From assembly GCF_019511345.1 (NCBI RefSeq), contig NZ_JAEUAK010000004.1:372001-436000 (forward strand): 64,000 nt of DNA. Direction: 5' to 3'. Every line of letters begins with the position of its first letter. Within the stretch, counting starts at the first letter, position 1. The notes under the pieces are model-generated. The model was not told the origin of the DNA, ran no database searches, and saw only the letters and a list, made by a program, of their open reading frames with translations. Origin of the DNA: Rhizobium mesosinicum. Lineage in GTDB: Bacteria > Pseudomonadota > Alphaproteobacteria > Rhizobiales > Rhizobiaceae. Below, in pieces: positions 21,687 through 30,852 of this stretch. The position numbers and the translations under genes were made by a program.

Positions 21687-22633
21687 CAGAAATTCACCCT
21701 CAGATCCATGCCGTCGTAGAGGCTGGCAACTTCGTCGGCATAGCCGTTGAAGGGCAGTGTAGGATGGCGGCTTGCGCCGAAGAAACCGCTTTCGCCGATG
21801 CGCCGCTCGGTCGCCTGGCTCCAGCGCGGATGGTCGACTGCAGGATTGACATTGGCATAGAAGCCGTATTCCTGCGGGTTAGTGACCTGCCAAGTGTTCT
21901 TCGGTTGCTGATCAGTCAGCGTTATGCGCACGATCGATTTGATGCCCTTGAAACCGTATTTCCACGGCACGACGAGGCGCACGGGCGCGCCATTCTGGTT
22001 CGGCAGCGTCTCGCCATAGAGTCCGACGGCGAGCAGCGCCAGCGGGTGACGCGCTTCGTCCATGCGCAGGCCCTCGACATAAGGCCAGTTCAGCGACTGG
22101 AAGAGGCCGGCCTGGCCGGGCATCTCCTCGGGACGCACGACGGTCTCGAAGGCGACATATTTGGCGCTGCCCTGCGGCTCCACCTTGTCGAGAAGTGAAG
22201 CAAGCGGAAAGCCGTTCCACGGAATGACCATCGACCAGGCTTCCACGCAGCGCATGCGATAGACGCGCTCCTCGATCGGGAATTCCTTCATCAGCGCCTC
22301 GATATCGAAGGTGCCGGGCTTGTTGACCATACCGTCGACCTTGATCGTCCACGGCAACGGCTTGAACTTGCCGGCAAGTGCTGCGGGATCACCTTTGTCG
22401 AGGCCGAATTCGTAGAAGTTGTTGTAGGTGGTGACATCCTTGATCGGCGTCAGCTTCTCATCGACCGTGTACTTGCTCCTGACGGTCGTAAGCGCTGCCG
22501 CACTCGCCTTGCCGGCGCCGTAGAGCGTCATCGCGCCAAACGTCGCAGCGCCAAGAAATTCCCGGCGCTTCAGGTAAACCTCGCGCGGCGTGATCTCCGA
22601 GGAGCGGATCTTGGGCGGACGATAGGCTGGCAT
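21686..22633 (-). CDS. msrP: Periplasmic methionine sulfoxide reductase catalytic subunit MsrP
   Basis: MsrP (YedY), 315 aa, molybdopterin enzyme that reduces protein methionine sulfoxide in the periplasm. The N-terminus has a twin-arginine signal (LKRREFLGA, Arg23-Arg24) fitting Tat export with cofactor bound. The molybdenum-ligating Cys sits in [11 protein letters not shown]. Good ribosome site (AGGAGG) before the ATG. Operon with msrQ. Confidence 0.95.
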   Translation of the reverse strand: MPAYRPPKIRSSEITPREVYLKRREFLGAATFGAMTLYGAGKASAAALTTVRSKYTVDEKLTPIKDVTTYNNFYEFGLDKGDPAALAGKFKPLPWTIKVDGMVNKPGTFDIEALMKEFPIEERVYRMRCVEAWSMVIPWNGFPLASLLDKVEPQGSAKYVAFETVVRPEEMPGQAGLFQSLNWPYVEGLRMDEARHPLALLAVGLYGETLPNQNGAPVRLVVPWKYGFKGIKSIVRITLTDQQPKNTWQVTNPQEYGFYANVNPAVDHPRWSQATERRIGESGFFGASRHPTLPFNGYADEVASLYDGMDLRVNF

Positions 22634-22952
22634 ATCGAATTCCTCCTGAGCGGGGCAACCCGTGAATCTTTAGACGCAGATAGCGCGTTTCTGGTCTGTG
22701 TGTATGCCTTGAATCTTAGGGACGAAAAGCCAATTTTTTGTGTTCGTCCGTGATGGAATAGACCGTAACAAAAGTGTCCTGGCATCCGTATATGCCAGAT
22801 GGTGCCGCCCGTACCGCTTTGGGCATTCCCGGTAGTGACAGCTTGGGCCGATTGGATTAGGACAATTCCAAAAAGCAGCGACTGCCCGGCCTTCGCAAAT
22901 CCCTTGCCGCCCGGCATCGCCAGACATTTCCTGGATATTGAGGAAGACACCG
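22634..22952. other. msrP-ilvD divergent intergenic region
   Basis: A 319-bp stretch between divergently transcribed msrP and ilvD with no credible gene. The one clear structure is the inverted repeat at 22779-22798. The spacing to both start codons allows separate promoters, which I could not assign. Confidence 0.6.
22779..22798. promoter_or_regulatory. Inverted repeat in the msrP-ilvD promoter region
   Basis: Perfect arms CTGGCAT and ATGCCAG around a six-base spacer CCGTAT. It lies about 145 bp from the msrP start and 155 bp from the ilvD start. Size and symmetry fit a dimeric repressor or activator operator; no specific regulator can be named. Confidence 0.35.
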
Positions 22953-24791
22953 ATGCCAGCTTATCGTTCCAGAACCACGACCCACGGCCGCAACATGGCT
23001 GGCGCGCGCGGCCTTTGGCGCGCCACGGGCATGAAGGATTCGGATTTCGGCAAGCCGATCATTGCTGTGGTCAACTCCTTCACGCAGTTCGTGCCCGGCC
23101 ACGTTCACCTCAAGGATCTCGGCCAGCTCGTCGCCCGCGAAATCGAAGCGGCCGGCGGTGTAGCCAAGGAGTTTAACACGATCGCCGTCGACGACGGCAT
23201 CGCCATGGGCCATGACGGCATGCTCTATTCGCTGCCCTCGCGCGAGCTGATCGCCGACAGCGTCGAATACATGGTCAACGCCCATTGCGCCGACGCCATG
23301 GTCTGCATCTCCAACTGCGACAAGATTACGCCAGGCATGCTGATGGCATCGCTGCGCCTCAACATACCCACCGTCTTCGTCTCCGGCGGCCCGATGGAAG
23401 CCGGCAAGGTCGTCCTGCACGGCAAGACGCATGCGCTCGATCTGGTCGACGCCATGGTTGCAGCAGCCGACGACAAGATTTCCGATGAAGACGTCAAGGT
23501 CATCGAACGTTCGGCCTGTCCGACCTGCGGTTCGTGCTCCGGCATGTTTACCGCAAACTCCATGAACTGCCTGACCGAAGCGCTTGGCCTGTCGCTGCCC
23601 GGCAACGGCTCGACGCTTGCAACGCACGCCGACCGCAAGCGCCTCTTCGTCGAAGCCGGCCACCTGATCGTCGACCTCGCTCGCCGCTATTACGAGCAGG
23701 AAGACGAGAAGACCCTGCCGCGCGTAATTGCCTCCAAGCAGGCTTTCGAGAATGCCATGGCGCTCGATATCGCCATGGGCGGCTCCACCAATACCGTTCT
23801 GCACATCCTGGCAGCTGCGCATGAAGGCGAGGTGGATTTCACCATGGCCGACATCGACGCGCTGTCGCGCCGCGTTCCCTGTCTTTCCAAGGTCGCACCC
23901 GCCAAGTCCGACGTGCACATGGAAGACGTTCACCGCGCCGGCGGCATCATGTCGATCCTCGGCGAGCTGGATAAGGGAGGCCTTCTCAACCGTGACTGCC
24001 CGACGGTTCACGCCGAAACGCTGGGTGACGCGATCGATCGCTGGGACATAACCCGTACCAACAGCGAAACAGTCCGCAAGTTCTATCGCGCGGCTCCCGG
24101 CGGCATCCCGACTCAGGTTGCCTTCAGCCAGGAAGCCCGCTGGGACGAACTCGATACCGACCGCGTCGGCGGCGTCATTCGCTCGGTTGAGCATCCTTTC
24201 TCCAAGGATGGCGGCCTTGCCGTTCTCAAGGGCAATCTGGCGGTCGACGGCTGCATCGTGAAGACGGCAGGTGTCGATGAATCGATCCTGAAATTCTCCG
24301 GCCCGGCCAAGGTCTTCGAAAGCCAGGACGCGGCCGTCAAGGGCATCCTTGGCAATGAAGTCGTTGCCGGTGATGTCGTCGTCATCCGCTACGAAGGCCC
24401 GAAGGGCGGCCCGGGCATGCAGGAAATGCTCTATCCGACGAGCTATCTGAAGTCGAAGGGCCTCGGCAAGGCCTGCGCCCTGATCACCGACGGCCGCTTC
24501 TCCGGCGGCACCTCGGGTCTCTCGATCGGCCATGCCTCGCCGGAAGCTGCCAATGGCGGCACGATCGGCCTCGTGCGCCAGGGCGACATGATCGATATCG
24601 ATATCCCGAACCGTACGATCAGCCTGCGTGTCAGCGATGCGGAGCTTGCTACCCGCCGCGCCGAGCAGGATCAGAAGGGCTGGCATCCGGCCGAGCCGCG
24701 CAAGCGCAACGTCTCGACCGCGCTCAAGGCCTATGCTGCCTTCGCAACCAGCGCCGATCGCGGCGCGGTGCGCGATCTCAACGCGCGATAA
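22953..24791 (+). CDS. ilvD: Dihydroxy-acid dehydratase
   Basis: IlvD, 612 aa, converts dihydroxy-isovalerate and dihydroxy-methylvalerate to the keto acids that give valine and isoleucine. The cluster-binding cysteines are in [10 protein letters not shown] and [18 protein letters not shown], and the C-terminal [12 protein letters not shown] is intact. The start [20 protein letters not shown] matches the family; a TTG five codons upstream is unlikely. AGGAAG precedes the ATG. A strong terminator follows. Confidence 0.96.
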   Translation: MPAYRSRTTTHGRNMAGARGLWRATGMKDSDFGKPIIAVVNSFTQFVPGHVHLKDLGQLVAREIEAAGGVAKEFNTIAVDDGIAMGHDGMLYSLPSRELIADSVEYMVNAHCADAMVCISNCDKITPGMLMASLRLNIPTVFVSGGPMEAGKVVLHGKTHALDLVDAMVAAADDKISDEDVKVIERSACPTCGSCSGMFTANSMNCLTEALGLSLPGNGSTLATHADRKRLFVEAGHLIVDLARRYYEQEDEKTLPRVIASKQAFENAMALDIAMGGSTNTVLHILAAAHEGEVDFTMADIDALSRRVPCLSKVAPAKSDVHMEDVHRAGGIMSILGELDKGGLLNRDCPTVHAETLGDAIDRWDITRTNSETVRKFYRAAPGGIPTQVAFSQEARWDELDTDRVGGVIRSVEHPFSKDGGLAVLKGNLAVDGCIVKTAGVDESILKFSGPAKVFESQDAAVKGILGNEVVAGDVVVIRYEGPKGGPGMQEMLYPTSYLKSKGLGKACALITDGRFSGGTSGLSIGHASPEAANGGTIGLVRQGDMIDIDIPNRTISLRVSDAELATRRAEQDQKGWHPAEPRKRNVSTALKAYAAFATSADRGAVRDLNAR

Positions 24792-24814
24792 GCCGACTTG
24801 TTGCAGATTAGTTG

Positions 24815-24850
24815 GAGCAGCTGATTAAGAGTCAGCTGCTCTTTCATTTT
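24815..24850 (+). terminator. Terminator after ilvD
   Basis: Perfect 10-bp stem GAGCAGCTGA (24815-24824) and TCAGCTGCTC (24832-24841), seven-base loop, then TTTCATTTT. It begins 24 bp after the ilvD stop and ends at the convergent gene's stop codon. Confidence 0.85.
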
Positions 24851-25254
24851 CAGAGATGTCTCGTCTCGGCCGGCACTGTCCACCAGCTGTTGTTCCTGCC
24901 GTCGAAATACCGCACCGGCGCCTCCACAAGCTCGACGGGATCGAGGTCGTCAAGGCAGGCGAGATTGATCGAGACATAGGCGCCGCCCATTGCCTCGATG
25001 TACCCGTCGCCATACGCTGGCACACCGCAATTGGCGCAGAAGCGATGATGGCCCGAGAAGGTTCCGAACTGGTAGTCGCTGATGCCTGTCTCCTCGCACA
25101 ACAGGCGGAAATCCTCTGGCTTGATATTGGTGCCCCAGTAGCGGAGCTTCCAGCAGATCGAGCAATTGCACTTTCCCGTCCCGGCCTGAATATCGATATC
25201 GGCCTCATAGCGGATCCGGCCGCAGTGGCAGCTTCCGTGATAGGTCTTCTTCAT
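24850..25254 (-). CDS. GFA family (glutathione-dependent formaldehyde-activating-like) zinc protein
   Basis: 134 aa, DUF636/GFA fold. Zinc-binding cysteines are visible in GSCHCGRIRYEA near the N-terminus, CNCSICWK in the middle and FCANCGVPAYG after. The family was named for a formaldehyde-activating enzyme but most members have unknown substrates. The start MKKTYHG is chosen for the AAGGAGGAACAC site; longer in-frame extension would cross the operator region. Divergent from the MarR gene. Confidence 0.85.
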   Translation of the reverse strand: MKKTYHGSCHCGRIRYEADIDIQAGTGKCNCSICWKLRYWGTNIKPEDFRLLCEETGISDYQFGTFSGHHRFCANCGVPAYGDGYIEAMGGAYVSINLACLDDLDPVELVEAPVRYFDGRNNSWWTVPAETRHL

Positions 25255-25284
25255 GTGTTCCTCCTTGCGCATCGCTATGCGATA

Positions 25285-25327
25285 TGACAACATATTGTCA
25301 TTATCAATGAATGACAGTATGTTGTCA
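25285..25327. promoter_or_regulatory. Pair of MarR-type operators between GFA gene and marR
   Basis: Two 16-bp palindromes: TGACAACATATTGTCA at 25285-25300 (perfect 6-4-6) and TGACAGTATGTTGTCA at 25312-25327 (one mismatch). Their centres are 27 bp apart. The second one ends 2 bp before the ATG of the MarR gene, so binding would block its expression, consistent with autoregulation plus control of the GFA gene. Confidence 0.75.
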
Positions 25328-25329
25328 AT

Positions 25330-25788
25330 ATGATCAAGAAACGAACGCCTGACGGCGATGCCTTTGCCGCCCTCTCCATCGCCGTGATCCGCCTTTCCTC
25401 CCACTTACAGGCTGAAGGCGATGCGCTTGCTAAACCTGCCGGGCAGACCAGTGCGCGCTGGCAGGTGCTTGCTGCGGCCGACCACGCGCCGATGTCGGTT
25501 GCAGATGCTGCGCGTGCGCTTGGCCTCGCCCGTCAAGGTGTGCAGCGTATCGCCGACCTCCTGGAAGGCGAGGGGCTGATTGCCTATCGCGTCAATCCCG
25601 TCCACCAGCGCGCCAAACTCATGGAACTGACGGAGGCGGGCAAGAGAGTTTTTGCTGATATCGCCACGCGACAGACGGTCTGGGCAAACGAACATGGCGC
25701 CATCTACGGCGAGGACCGGCTTCGCCAGGCAGCCGGCCTCATCAACGAGATGATCGCCGATTTCCAGAGCAAAAGAGATCAGGGCTGA
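25330..25788 (+). CDS. MarR family transcriptional regulator
   Basis: 152 aa. Winged helix-turn-helix: SVADAARALGLARQGVQRIADLLEGEGLI (about residues 57-85) is the recognition region, followed by the wing with a conserved Arg-Ala-Lys-Leu pattern and a C-terminal dimerisation helix. The ATG directly follows an operator and has no visible ribosome site, so the message may be leaderless or the start a little later. Divergent from the GFA gene, its likely target. Confidence 0.9.
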   Translation: MIKKRTPDGDAFAALSIAVIRLSSHLQAEGDALAKPAGQTSARWQVLAAADHAPMSVADAARALGLARQGVQRIADLLEGEGLIAYRVNPVHQRAKLMELTEAGKRVFADIATRQTVWANEHGAIYGEDRLRQAAGLINEMIADFQSKRDQG

Positions 25789-25794
25789 ACATCC

Positions 25795-26145
25795 TCAGAG
25801 CGGACGATTGATGTTCTTGTAGGTCTCGCCGAGTTGCTTCAAGCGTTCCTGATAGGCAGCACCAATACAGGCGGCATCCGCGCCACAGGCCTGCCGCTTC
25901 TTCAGCCACGCCGTCTGCTTGTCCTGCAGCGTACCGCGCGCGCCCATGGCCAGCAGCCCCGACAGCAGCTCGAAAGTGGTCACCATCTTCACATCTGCAT
26001 CGTTGAGCGACCGGTCCTCGCAGATCACCTTCTCATCCGGCTGTAGCTCCTTCGCATCGCAGTTGAAGCTTGCCGCCCGTGTGCCTTCCGGTGCAAGGGC
26101 GAGGAGTGTGGCGCAGATGACGGCGGTTGGGACAGTGGTCTTCAT
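25795..26145 (-). CDS. LprI/DUF1311-like secreted protein
   Basis: 116 aa with a cleavable signal peptide (MKTTVPTAVICATLLALAP, then an Ala-rich site near residue 25). The mature part has four cysteines and the pattern FNCDAKEL...CEDRSLNDADVKM...LKKRQACGADAACIGAAYQERLKQL, typical of the LprI/DUF1311 group, whose named member inhibits lysozyme. Function here is inferred only. The start was chosen for TTGGAGAGATT upstream; a longer frame is not signal-like. Convergent with marR, 6 bp apart. Confidence 0.75.
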   Translation of the reverse strand: MKTTVPTAVICATLLALAPEGTRAASFNCDAKELQPDEKVICEDRSLNDADVKMVTTFELLSGLLAMGARGTLQDKQTAWLKKRQACGADAACIGAAYQERLKQLGETYKNINRPL

Positions 26146-26423
26146 AATCTCTCCAATTGTAAGGGCACTCTGTTTCGGCCTCACGGCAAAGATGATGCAA
26201 CTGCGTTTCACGGCAAGGATCAAACCCATCGGCCCACTTTCAAGCTGATGTCCCTGCTCGGTGACTGCGTCCTGCATTTGAGCTTAGATATCAGTAGCCT
26301 GCTTGATTTTGCTGATTCAAATTCCCAAATCCGCGATCCTCTACCTTCCATGCTTCCGCCCTCTTTCCTTTCTAGCGTCGGGCGCTACAACATTTTTCGT
26401 AAGAGCATTTCAAAAGGATTCCC

Positions 26424-27824
26424 ATGCACGGCCTGTTCAAGCACGCCTCCGTTTCGTTTCTGGCACTGACGCTCCTGCTGCCCGCCTACGCTCAGGCGCA
26501 GACCAAGACAGTGCCGGAAAGCCAGATGCAGATGCAGCTTTCCTTCGCGCCGCTGGTCAAACAGACCACGGGCGCCGTCGTGAATGTCTATGCTGAAAAG
26601 ACCATTCAGCGGCAGTCGCCCTTTGCCGGCGATCCCTTCTTCGAGCAGTTCTTCGGCCAGCAGATGCCGAACCGCTCCGAGAAGCAGTCTTCGCTCGGCT
26701 CCGGTGTCATCGTCGAGGCGAACGGCACCGTCGTCACCAACAACCATGTCATCGAGGGCGCCGACGATATCAAGGTCGCACTGTCAGATGGTCGTGAGTT
26801 CCCTTGCAAGGTCGTCCTGCGTGACGACCGCGTCGATCTCGCGGTGTTGAAGATCGACAGCAAGGCTGACTTCCCGGCGCTGCCGATCGGCAATTCCGAT
26901 GCAGTGGAAGTGGGCGATCTCGTGCTGGCGATCGGCAATCCCTTCGGTGTCGGCCAGACGGTCACCAGCGGCATCGTTTCCGCGCTGGCCCGCAATCAGG
27001 TCGTCAGGAACGAGTTCGGCTTCTTCATCCAGACGGATGCCTCGATCAATCCCGGCAATTCCGGCGGCGCGCTGATGAACATGAAGGGGGAGCTGATCGG
27101 CATCAATACGGCGATCTTCTCGCGTGGCGGCGGGTCGAACGGTATCGGTTTTGCCATTCCCGCCAATCTCGTCAAGGTTTTTCTCGCCTCAGCCGATTCC
27201 GGCGTCAAATCCTTCGAACGGCCTTATATTGGCGCGAGCTTCGATCCAGTGACCTCCGAAGTCGCCGATGCGCTCGGCCTGGACAAGGCGCGTGGAGCAT
27301 TGATCGCCAAGGTGACCCCAGACAGCCCGGCAGCCAAGGCAGGCCTCAAGGTGGGCGAGGTCATCACCGCCGTCGACGGCATCCCGGTCGAACATCCGGA
27401 TGCGCTTCTCTATCGGTTGACGACGGCTGGCCTCGGCAAATCCGTCAACCTGACGGTCATGGAAAGCGGGCATGAACAGCAGTTGACGCTTGCCCTTGCT
27501 CGCGCACCGGAAACCCAGCCTCGAGACCAGCGCACGATTGGCGGACGCACGCCGTTTACCGGTGCGGTCGTGGAAAATCTCTCGCCGCGGGTGGCTGATG
27601 AGCTCAGGATGCCGCTCGATTCAACGGGTGTCGTTATATCCGACGTCGAGGGCGGGTCGCCCGCTTCTCGGCTGGGTTTCGAGCCGAAGGACATCATCGT
27701 CTCTGTCAATGGAGCGGAAGTGAAGACCAGCCGCGATCTGCAGGAGATTGCCGATTCAGATCCTGGGCTCTGGCGGGTCGAAATCGAGCGCGATGGCCAG
27801 CGTATCAGGCAGTTCTTCCGATGA
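26424..27824 (+). CDS. DegP/HtrA-type periplasmic serine protease
   Basis: 466 aa. Signal peptide (to about AYAQAQ, residue 26), trypsin-like domain with triad His108 (TNNHVIE), Asp138 (RVDLAVLKID) and Ser213 (NPGNSGGAL), then two PDZ domains with KVTPDSPAAKAGLKVGEVI and a second ending in QFFR. Degrades or refolds damaged envelope proteins. The downstream rarA start overlaps its stop (ATGA). The 278-bp upstream gap holds no gene. Rhizobia have several DegP paralogues, so I give no symbol. Confidence 0.93.
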   Translation: MHGLFKHASVSFLALTLLLPAYAQAQTKTVPESQMQMQLSFAPLVKQTTGAVVNVYAEKTIQRQSPFAGDPFFEQFFGQQMPNRSEKQSSLGSGVIVEANGTVVTNNHVIEGADDIKVALSDGREFPCKVVLRDDRVDLAVLKIDSKADFPALPIGNSDAVEVGDLVLAIGNPFGVGQTVTSGIVSALARNQVVRNEFGFFIQTDASINPGNSGGALMNMKGELIGINTAIFSRGGGSNGIGFAIPANLVKVFLASADSGVKSFERPYIGASFDPVTSEVADALGLDKARGALIAKVTPDSPAAKAGLKVGEVITAVDGIPVEHPDALLYRLTTAGLGKSVNLTVMESGHEQQLTLALARAPETQPRDQRTIGGRTPFTGAVVENLSPRVADELRMPLDSTGVVISDVEGGSPASRLGFEPKDIIVSVNGAEVKTSRDLQEIADSDPGLWRVEIERDGQRIRQFFR

Positions 27825-29137
27825 GCGACGATCTCTTCGCGCCGCGTGTTCCGGAGGAGGTCGCCAGCCGGCGGCCGCTTGCCGATCGCCTGCGGCCGAA
27901 GACGCTTGGCGAAGTCACCGGTCAGGAACATCTGACCGGTGAGGATGGCGTTCTGCGCCGCATGATCGAGAGCGGCTCGCTCGGCTCCATGATCTTCTGG
28001 GGCCCGCCGGGCACCGGCAAGACGACGGTCGCCCGCCTGCTGTCGGGCGAGGCCGGTCTGGCATTCGAGCAGATCTCGGCGATCTTCTCCGGCGTTGCCG
28101 ATCTGAAGAAGGTCTTCGAAGCCGCTCGCATGCGCCGCATGGACGGCCGCCAGACGCTGCTTTTTGTCGACGAGATCCACCGCTTCAATCGCGCCCAGCA
28201 GGACAGTTTCCTGCCGGTCATGGAGGATGGCACCGTCATCCTCGTCGGCGCGACGACGGAAAACCCGTCTTTCGAACTCAATGCCGCCCTTCTGTCGCGC
28301 GCCCGCGTGCTGACCTTCAGGTCGCATGATGAGCAGAGTCTCGAGGAACTGCTGAAGCGAGCAGAGACGGTCGAGAGCAGACCATTGCCCTTGACCGAAG
28401 ATGCGCGCGCCAGCCTGATCCGTATGGCCGACGGCGACGGCCGCGCCGTGCTGACGCTGGCCGAGGAAGTCTGGCGCGCCGCCCGCGAGGGCGAAACCTT
28501 CGATACCGAGGGGCTGACGCGCATCGTCCAGCGCCGAGCTCCTGTCTACGACAAGGCGCAGGACGGTCACTACAATCTGATATCGGCACTTCACAAGTCC
28601 GTTCGCGGCTCCGATCCCGATGCCGCGCTCTATTATCTCGCCCGTATGTTCGATGCCGGCGAGGATCCGCTCTATCTTGGACGGCGGCTGGTGCGGATGG
28701 CGGTGGAGGACATCGGGCTTGCCGATCCGCAGGCGCTGGTGATCTGCAACGCCGCAAAGGATGCCTATGACTATCTCGGCTCGCCGGAAGGCGAACTGGC
28801 CTTGGCGGAAGCCTGCGTCTATCTCGCGACCGCACCGAAATCGAACGCGGTCTATACTGCCTTCAAGGCCGCGACGATCGCTGCCAAGCAGAATGGTTCG
28901 CTCCTGCCACCGAAGCATATCCTCAACGCACCGACGAAGCTGATGAAGGGCGAGGGATATGGCGAAGGCTACCGCTACGATCACGACGAGCCGGATGCTT
29001 TCTCAGGCCAGGACTATTTTCCCGAAAAGATGGGTCGCCAGACCTTCTACGATCCGCCGGAACGCGGTTTCGAACGCGAGATTCGCAAACGGCTGGACTG
29101 GTGGGAAAAACTTCGCAAGGAGCGCAATCCGCGCTGA
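27821..29137 (+). CDS. rarA: Replication-associated recombination protein A (MgsA/RarA AAA+ ATPase)
   Basis: 438 aa clamp-loader-like ATPase acting at stalled replication forks. Walker A GPPGTGKTT is at 61-69, Walker B LLFVDEIHRF follows at about 113-122, with sensor ATTENPSFELN next and the long C-terminal tetramerisation domain containing YGEGYRYDHDEPDAF. Translationally coupled to the protease gene by a 4-bp overlap. The pairing of degP-like gene and rarA is common in rhizobia. Confidence 0.95.
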   Translation: MSDDLFAPRVPEEVASRRPLADRLRPKTLGEVTGQEHLTGEDGVLRRMIESGSLGSMIFWGPPGTGKTTVARLLSGEAGLAFEQISAIFSGVADLKKVFEAARMRRMDGRQTLLFVDEIHRFNRAQQDSFLPVMEDGTVILVGATTENPSFELNAALLSRARVLTFRSHDEQSLEELLKRAETVESRPLPLTEDARASLIRMADGDGRAVLTLAEEVWRAAREGETFDTEGLTRIVQRRAPVYDKAQDGHYNLISALHKSVRGSDPDAALYYLARMFDAGEDPLYLGRRLVRMAVEDIGLADPQALVICNAAKDAYDYLGSPEGELALAEACVYLATAPKSNAVYTAFKAATIAAKQNGSLLPPKHILNAPTKLMKGEGYGEGYRYDHDEPDAFSGQDYFPEKMGRQTFYDPPERGFEREIRKRLDWWEKLRKERNPR

Positions 29138-29155
29138 AATCGGGCAGCGCTAATC

Positions 29156-29458
29156 TCAGGCGCGCTTCTGTGTGGCCGGAGCAGTAATCAGCTTGACGGA
29201 AGAATCCGCCAGCCCGTGATGGCCTTCCATGTCGACAACGATATGCCAGTGGCCGCTTTCGGGGATGGCCAGCCTGACCGGCGATTTGCGCGCGACGCCG
29301 CCGATATATTTGAAATCGAGCACTTCGGTGAAACGCTGAAAATTCGGAGCCGTCATCAGCCGCACATTGTTCACGGCGCTCAGCGACACCTCGACGATCG
29401 TTCCGGCGCGCTGTTCCTTGATATCGTAATGAGTGAAGCGGAAGTTCGGTTTCGGCAT
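29156..29458 (-). CDS. DUF1883 family protein
   Basis: 100 aa. A compact beta-rich domain with HYDIKEQRAGTIVEVSLS, then VNNVRLMTAPNFQRF and a C-terminal VRLAIPESGHWHIVVDMEGHHG, matching DUF1883. In some proteins this domain is fused to TIR domains, but here it stands alone and its role is unknown. The start MPKPNFRFTHYD is preferred; the open frame continues upstream without family resemblance. Convergent with rarA. Confidence 0.7.
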   Translation of the reverse strand: MPKPNFRFTHYDIKEQRAGTIVEVSLSAVNNVRLMTAPNFQRFTEVLDFKYIGGVARKSPVRLAIPESGHWHIVVDMEGHHGLADSSVKLITAPATQKRA

Positions 29459-29703
29459 TGGTCTCGCGGCATATGTAGTCTCTGCAAGCGGGACTCTATC
29501 AGGATGGCAGTTAAGGAAAAGTTGGAAATCCTGGGTCTGATGCCGTTCCTGCTGTTTCAAAATGGCAGGAACGGCACGGTATTTAGTGGATACTGCCGGC
29601 GCTGCGCGCAGGAGGTGCAAAATCGAGCACGATGCAGAAGACCGTCAACGCCTGGGCCGTGCGCTTCTCGGGCAAGATATAGGAATCACATAAAGATGCG
29701 GCC

Positions 29704-30708
29704 TCAGCCGCCGCGCTGGTTTTCCTTGTCGAGCTGCGTCACCAGCGCCAGTACAACTTCAGAGACGGGTGTCGGCACTTTGGCAGTACGCCCGAGTGCC
29801 ACGACCATACCGACGAGCGGCACGATTTCCAGCGCCTTGCCGGCGAGCAGATCCTGCAGCATCGAAGTGCGCACCGGGCCGATGTGACGCGATTGCTGCA
29901 GTCTCTCCTCGATGGTGATACTGAATTTTGCGCCAAGCGCACTGCCGACCGCGCGCACTTCGTTCATGATCTTCCCAACCATGTCAAAAAGCGCGGGATC
30001 GGCCATGATGTCGGTCATCAACGCCCGTGTCAGCGCGCTGATCGGGTTGAACGCTGCATTGCCCGTCAGTTTGTTCCAGATCTCGTCGCGAATGCGCGGC
30101 GTGGTCGAGACATTGAGGTCGGCCTCGGCAAAAAGGCCGGCAATGGATTCGAGATCGGTCGACATCTCTCCGGAGGGTTCGCCGAGCACGAAGCGGCCTT
30201 TGTTGGAAAGGCGGATTTCGCCCGGATTGACGACTTCCGCCCCTTGCATCGCCACGCAGCCGATCACTCGTTCCGGGCCGATCAGGCGCCATAGTTTTCC
30301 GTCAGGATCCAGTTCATCGAACTGCAGCTCGGCATGGCCGCTTTGCGTATCGCGATGAAAGTACCACCAGGGAATCCCGTTTAGCACCATGACAACGCGT
30401 GTATTACCCTTCAGCAGCGTGGCCATGCCCTCAGCCGCCGGTCCGAGCTGATGGCCCTTGAGGCCAGTGATGATGAGATCCTGCGGCGGGAGCGTGGTCG
30501 GATCATCGGTTGCTGTGATCCGCACGTTAATCGGTTTGTCTGCATCGGCTTCATGCAGGGAAAGGCCGTTCTTCTGGATCGCTTCAAGATGTGCGCCACG
30601 GGCGACGACGGAGACAGTCGCATTGTCGCCGAGCCGGCTTGCAAGCTTGACGGCGATCGCGCCTCCAAGAGCGCCTGCTCCGTAAATACAGATCGATGTG
30701 CTCGCCAT
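29704..30708 (-). CDS. Ketopantoate reductase (PanE/ApbA) family NADP oxidoreductase
   Basis: 334 aa. N-terminal Rossmann motif ICIYGAGALGGAIA (6-19), then LITGLKGHQL and VMVLNGIPWW, then the C-terminal helical domain with IWNKLTGNAAFNPISALT carrying the conserved Lys and Asn. It could make pantoate for CoA, but it is longer than typical PanE and panB is not beside it, so a related 2-oxoacid reductase is possible. Single gene; the 245 bp to the DUF1883 gene hold nothing recognised. Confidence 0.85.
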   Translation of the reverse strand: MASTSICIYGAGALGGAIAVKLASRLGDNATVSVVARGAHLEAIQKNGLSLHEADADKPINVRITATDDPTTLPPQDLIITGLKGHQLGPAAEGMATLLKGNTRVVMVLNGIPWWYFHRDTQSGHAELQFDELDPDGKLWRLIGPERVIGCVAMQGAEVVNPGEIRLSNKGRFVLGEPSGEMSTDLESIAGLFAEADLNVSTTPRIRDEIWNKLTGNAAFNPISALTRALMTDIMADPALFDMVGKIMNEVRAVGSALGAKFSITIEERLQQSRHIGPVRTSMLQDLLAGKALEIVPLVGMVVALGRTAKVPTPVSEVVLALVTQLDKENQRGG

Positions 30709-30804
30709 TCCTGTCTCTTCCTATTGCTGATGACGCGGTAGACATAGGTCATCGAAGTGGCAGGACGAATGAAAATCTCGACCTTTCGAACACTCTTCAC
30801 GTGG

Positions 30805-30835
30805 AAATGAAAACAAGCGCGCCGGCGCGCTTGTT
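30805..30835 (-). terminator. Terminator of the SDR gene
   Basis: Perfect 24-bp palindrome: AACAAGCGCGCC (30812-30823) and GGCGCGCTTGTT (30824-30835). Read on the minus strand it is followed by TTCATTTCC, and it lies 18 bp beyond the stop of the minus-strand SDR gene. Between that gene and the panE-like gene. Confidence 0.7.
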
Positions 30836-30852
30836 GTCGTCGTCGTGAAAGG

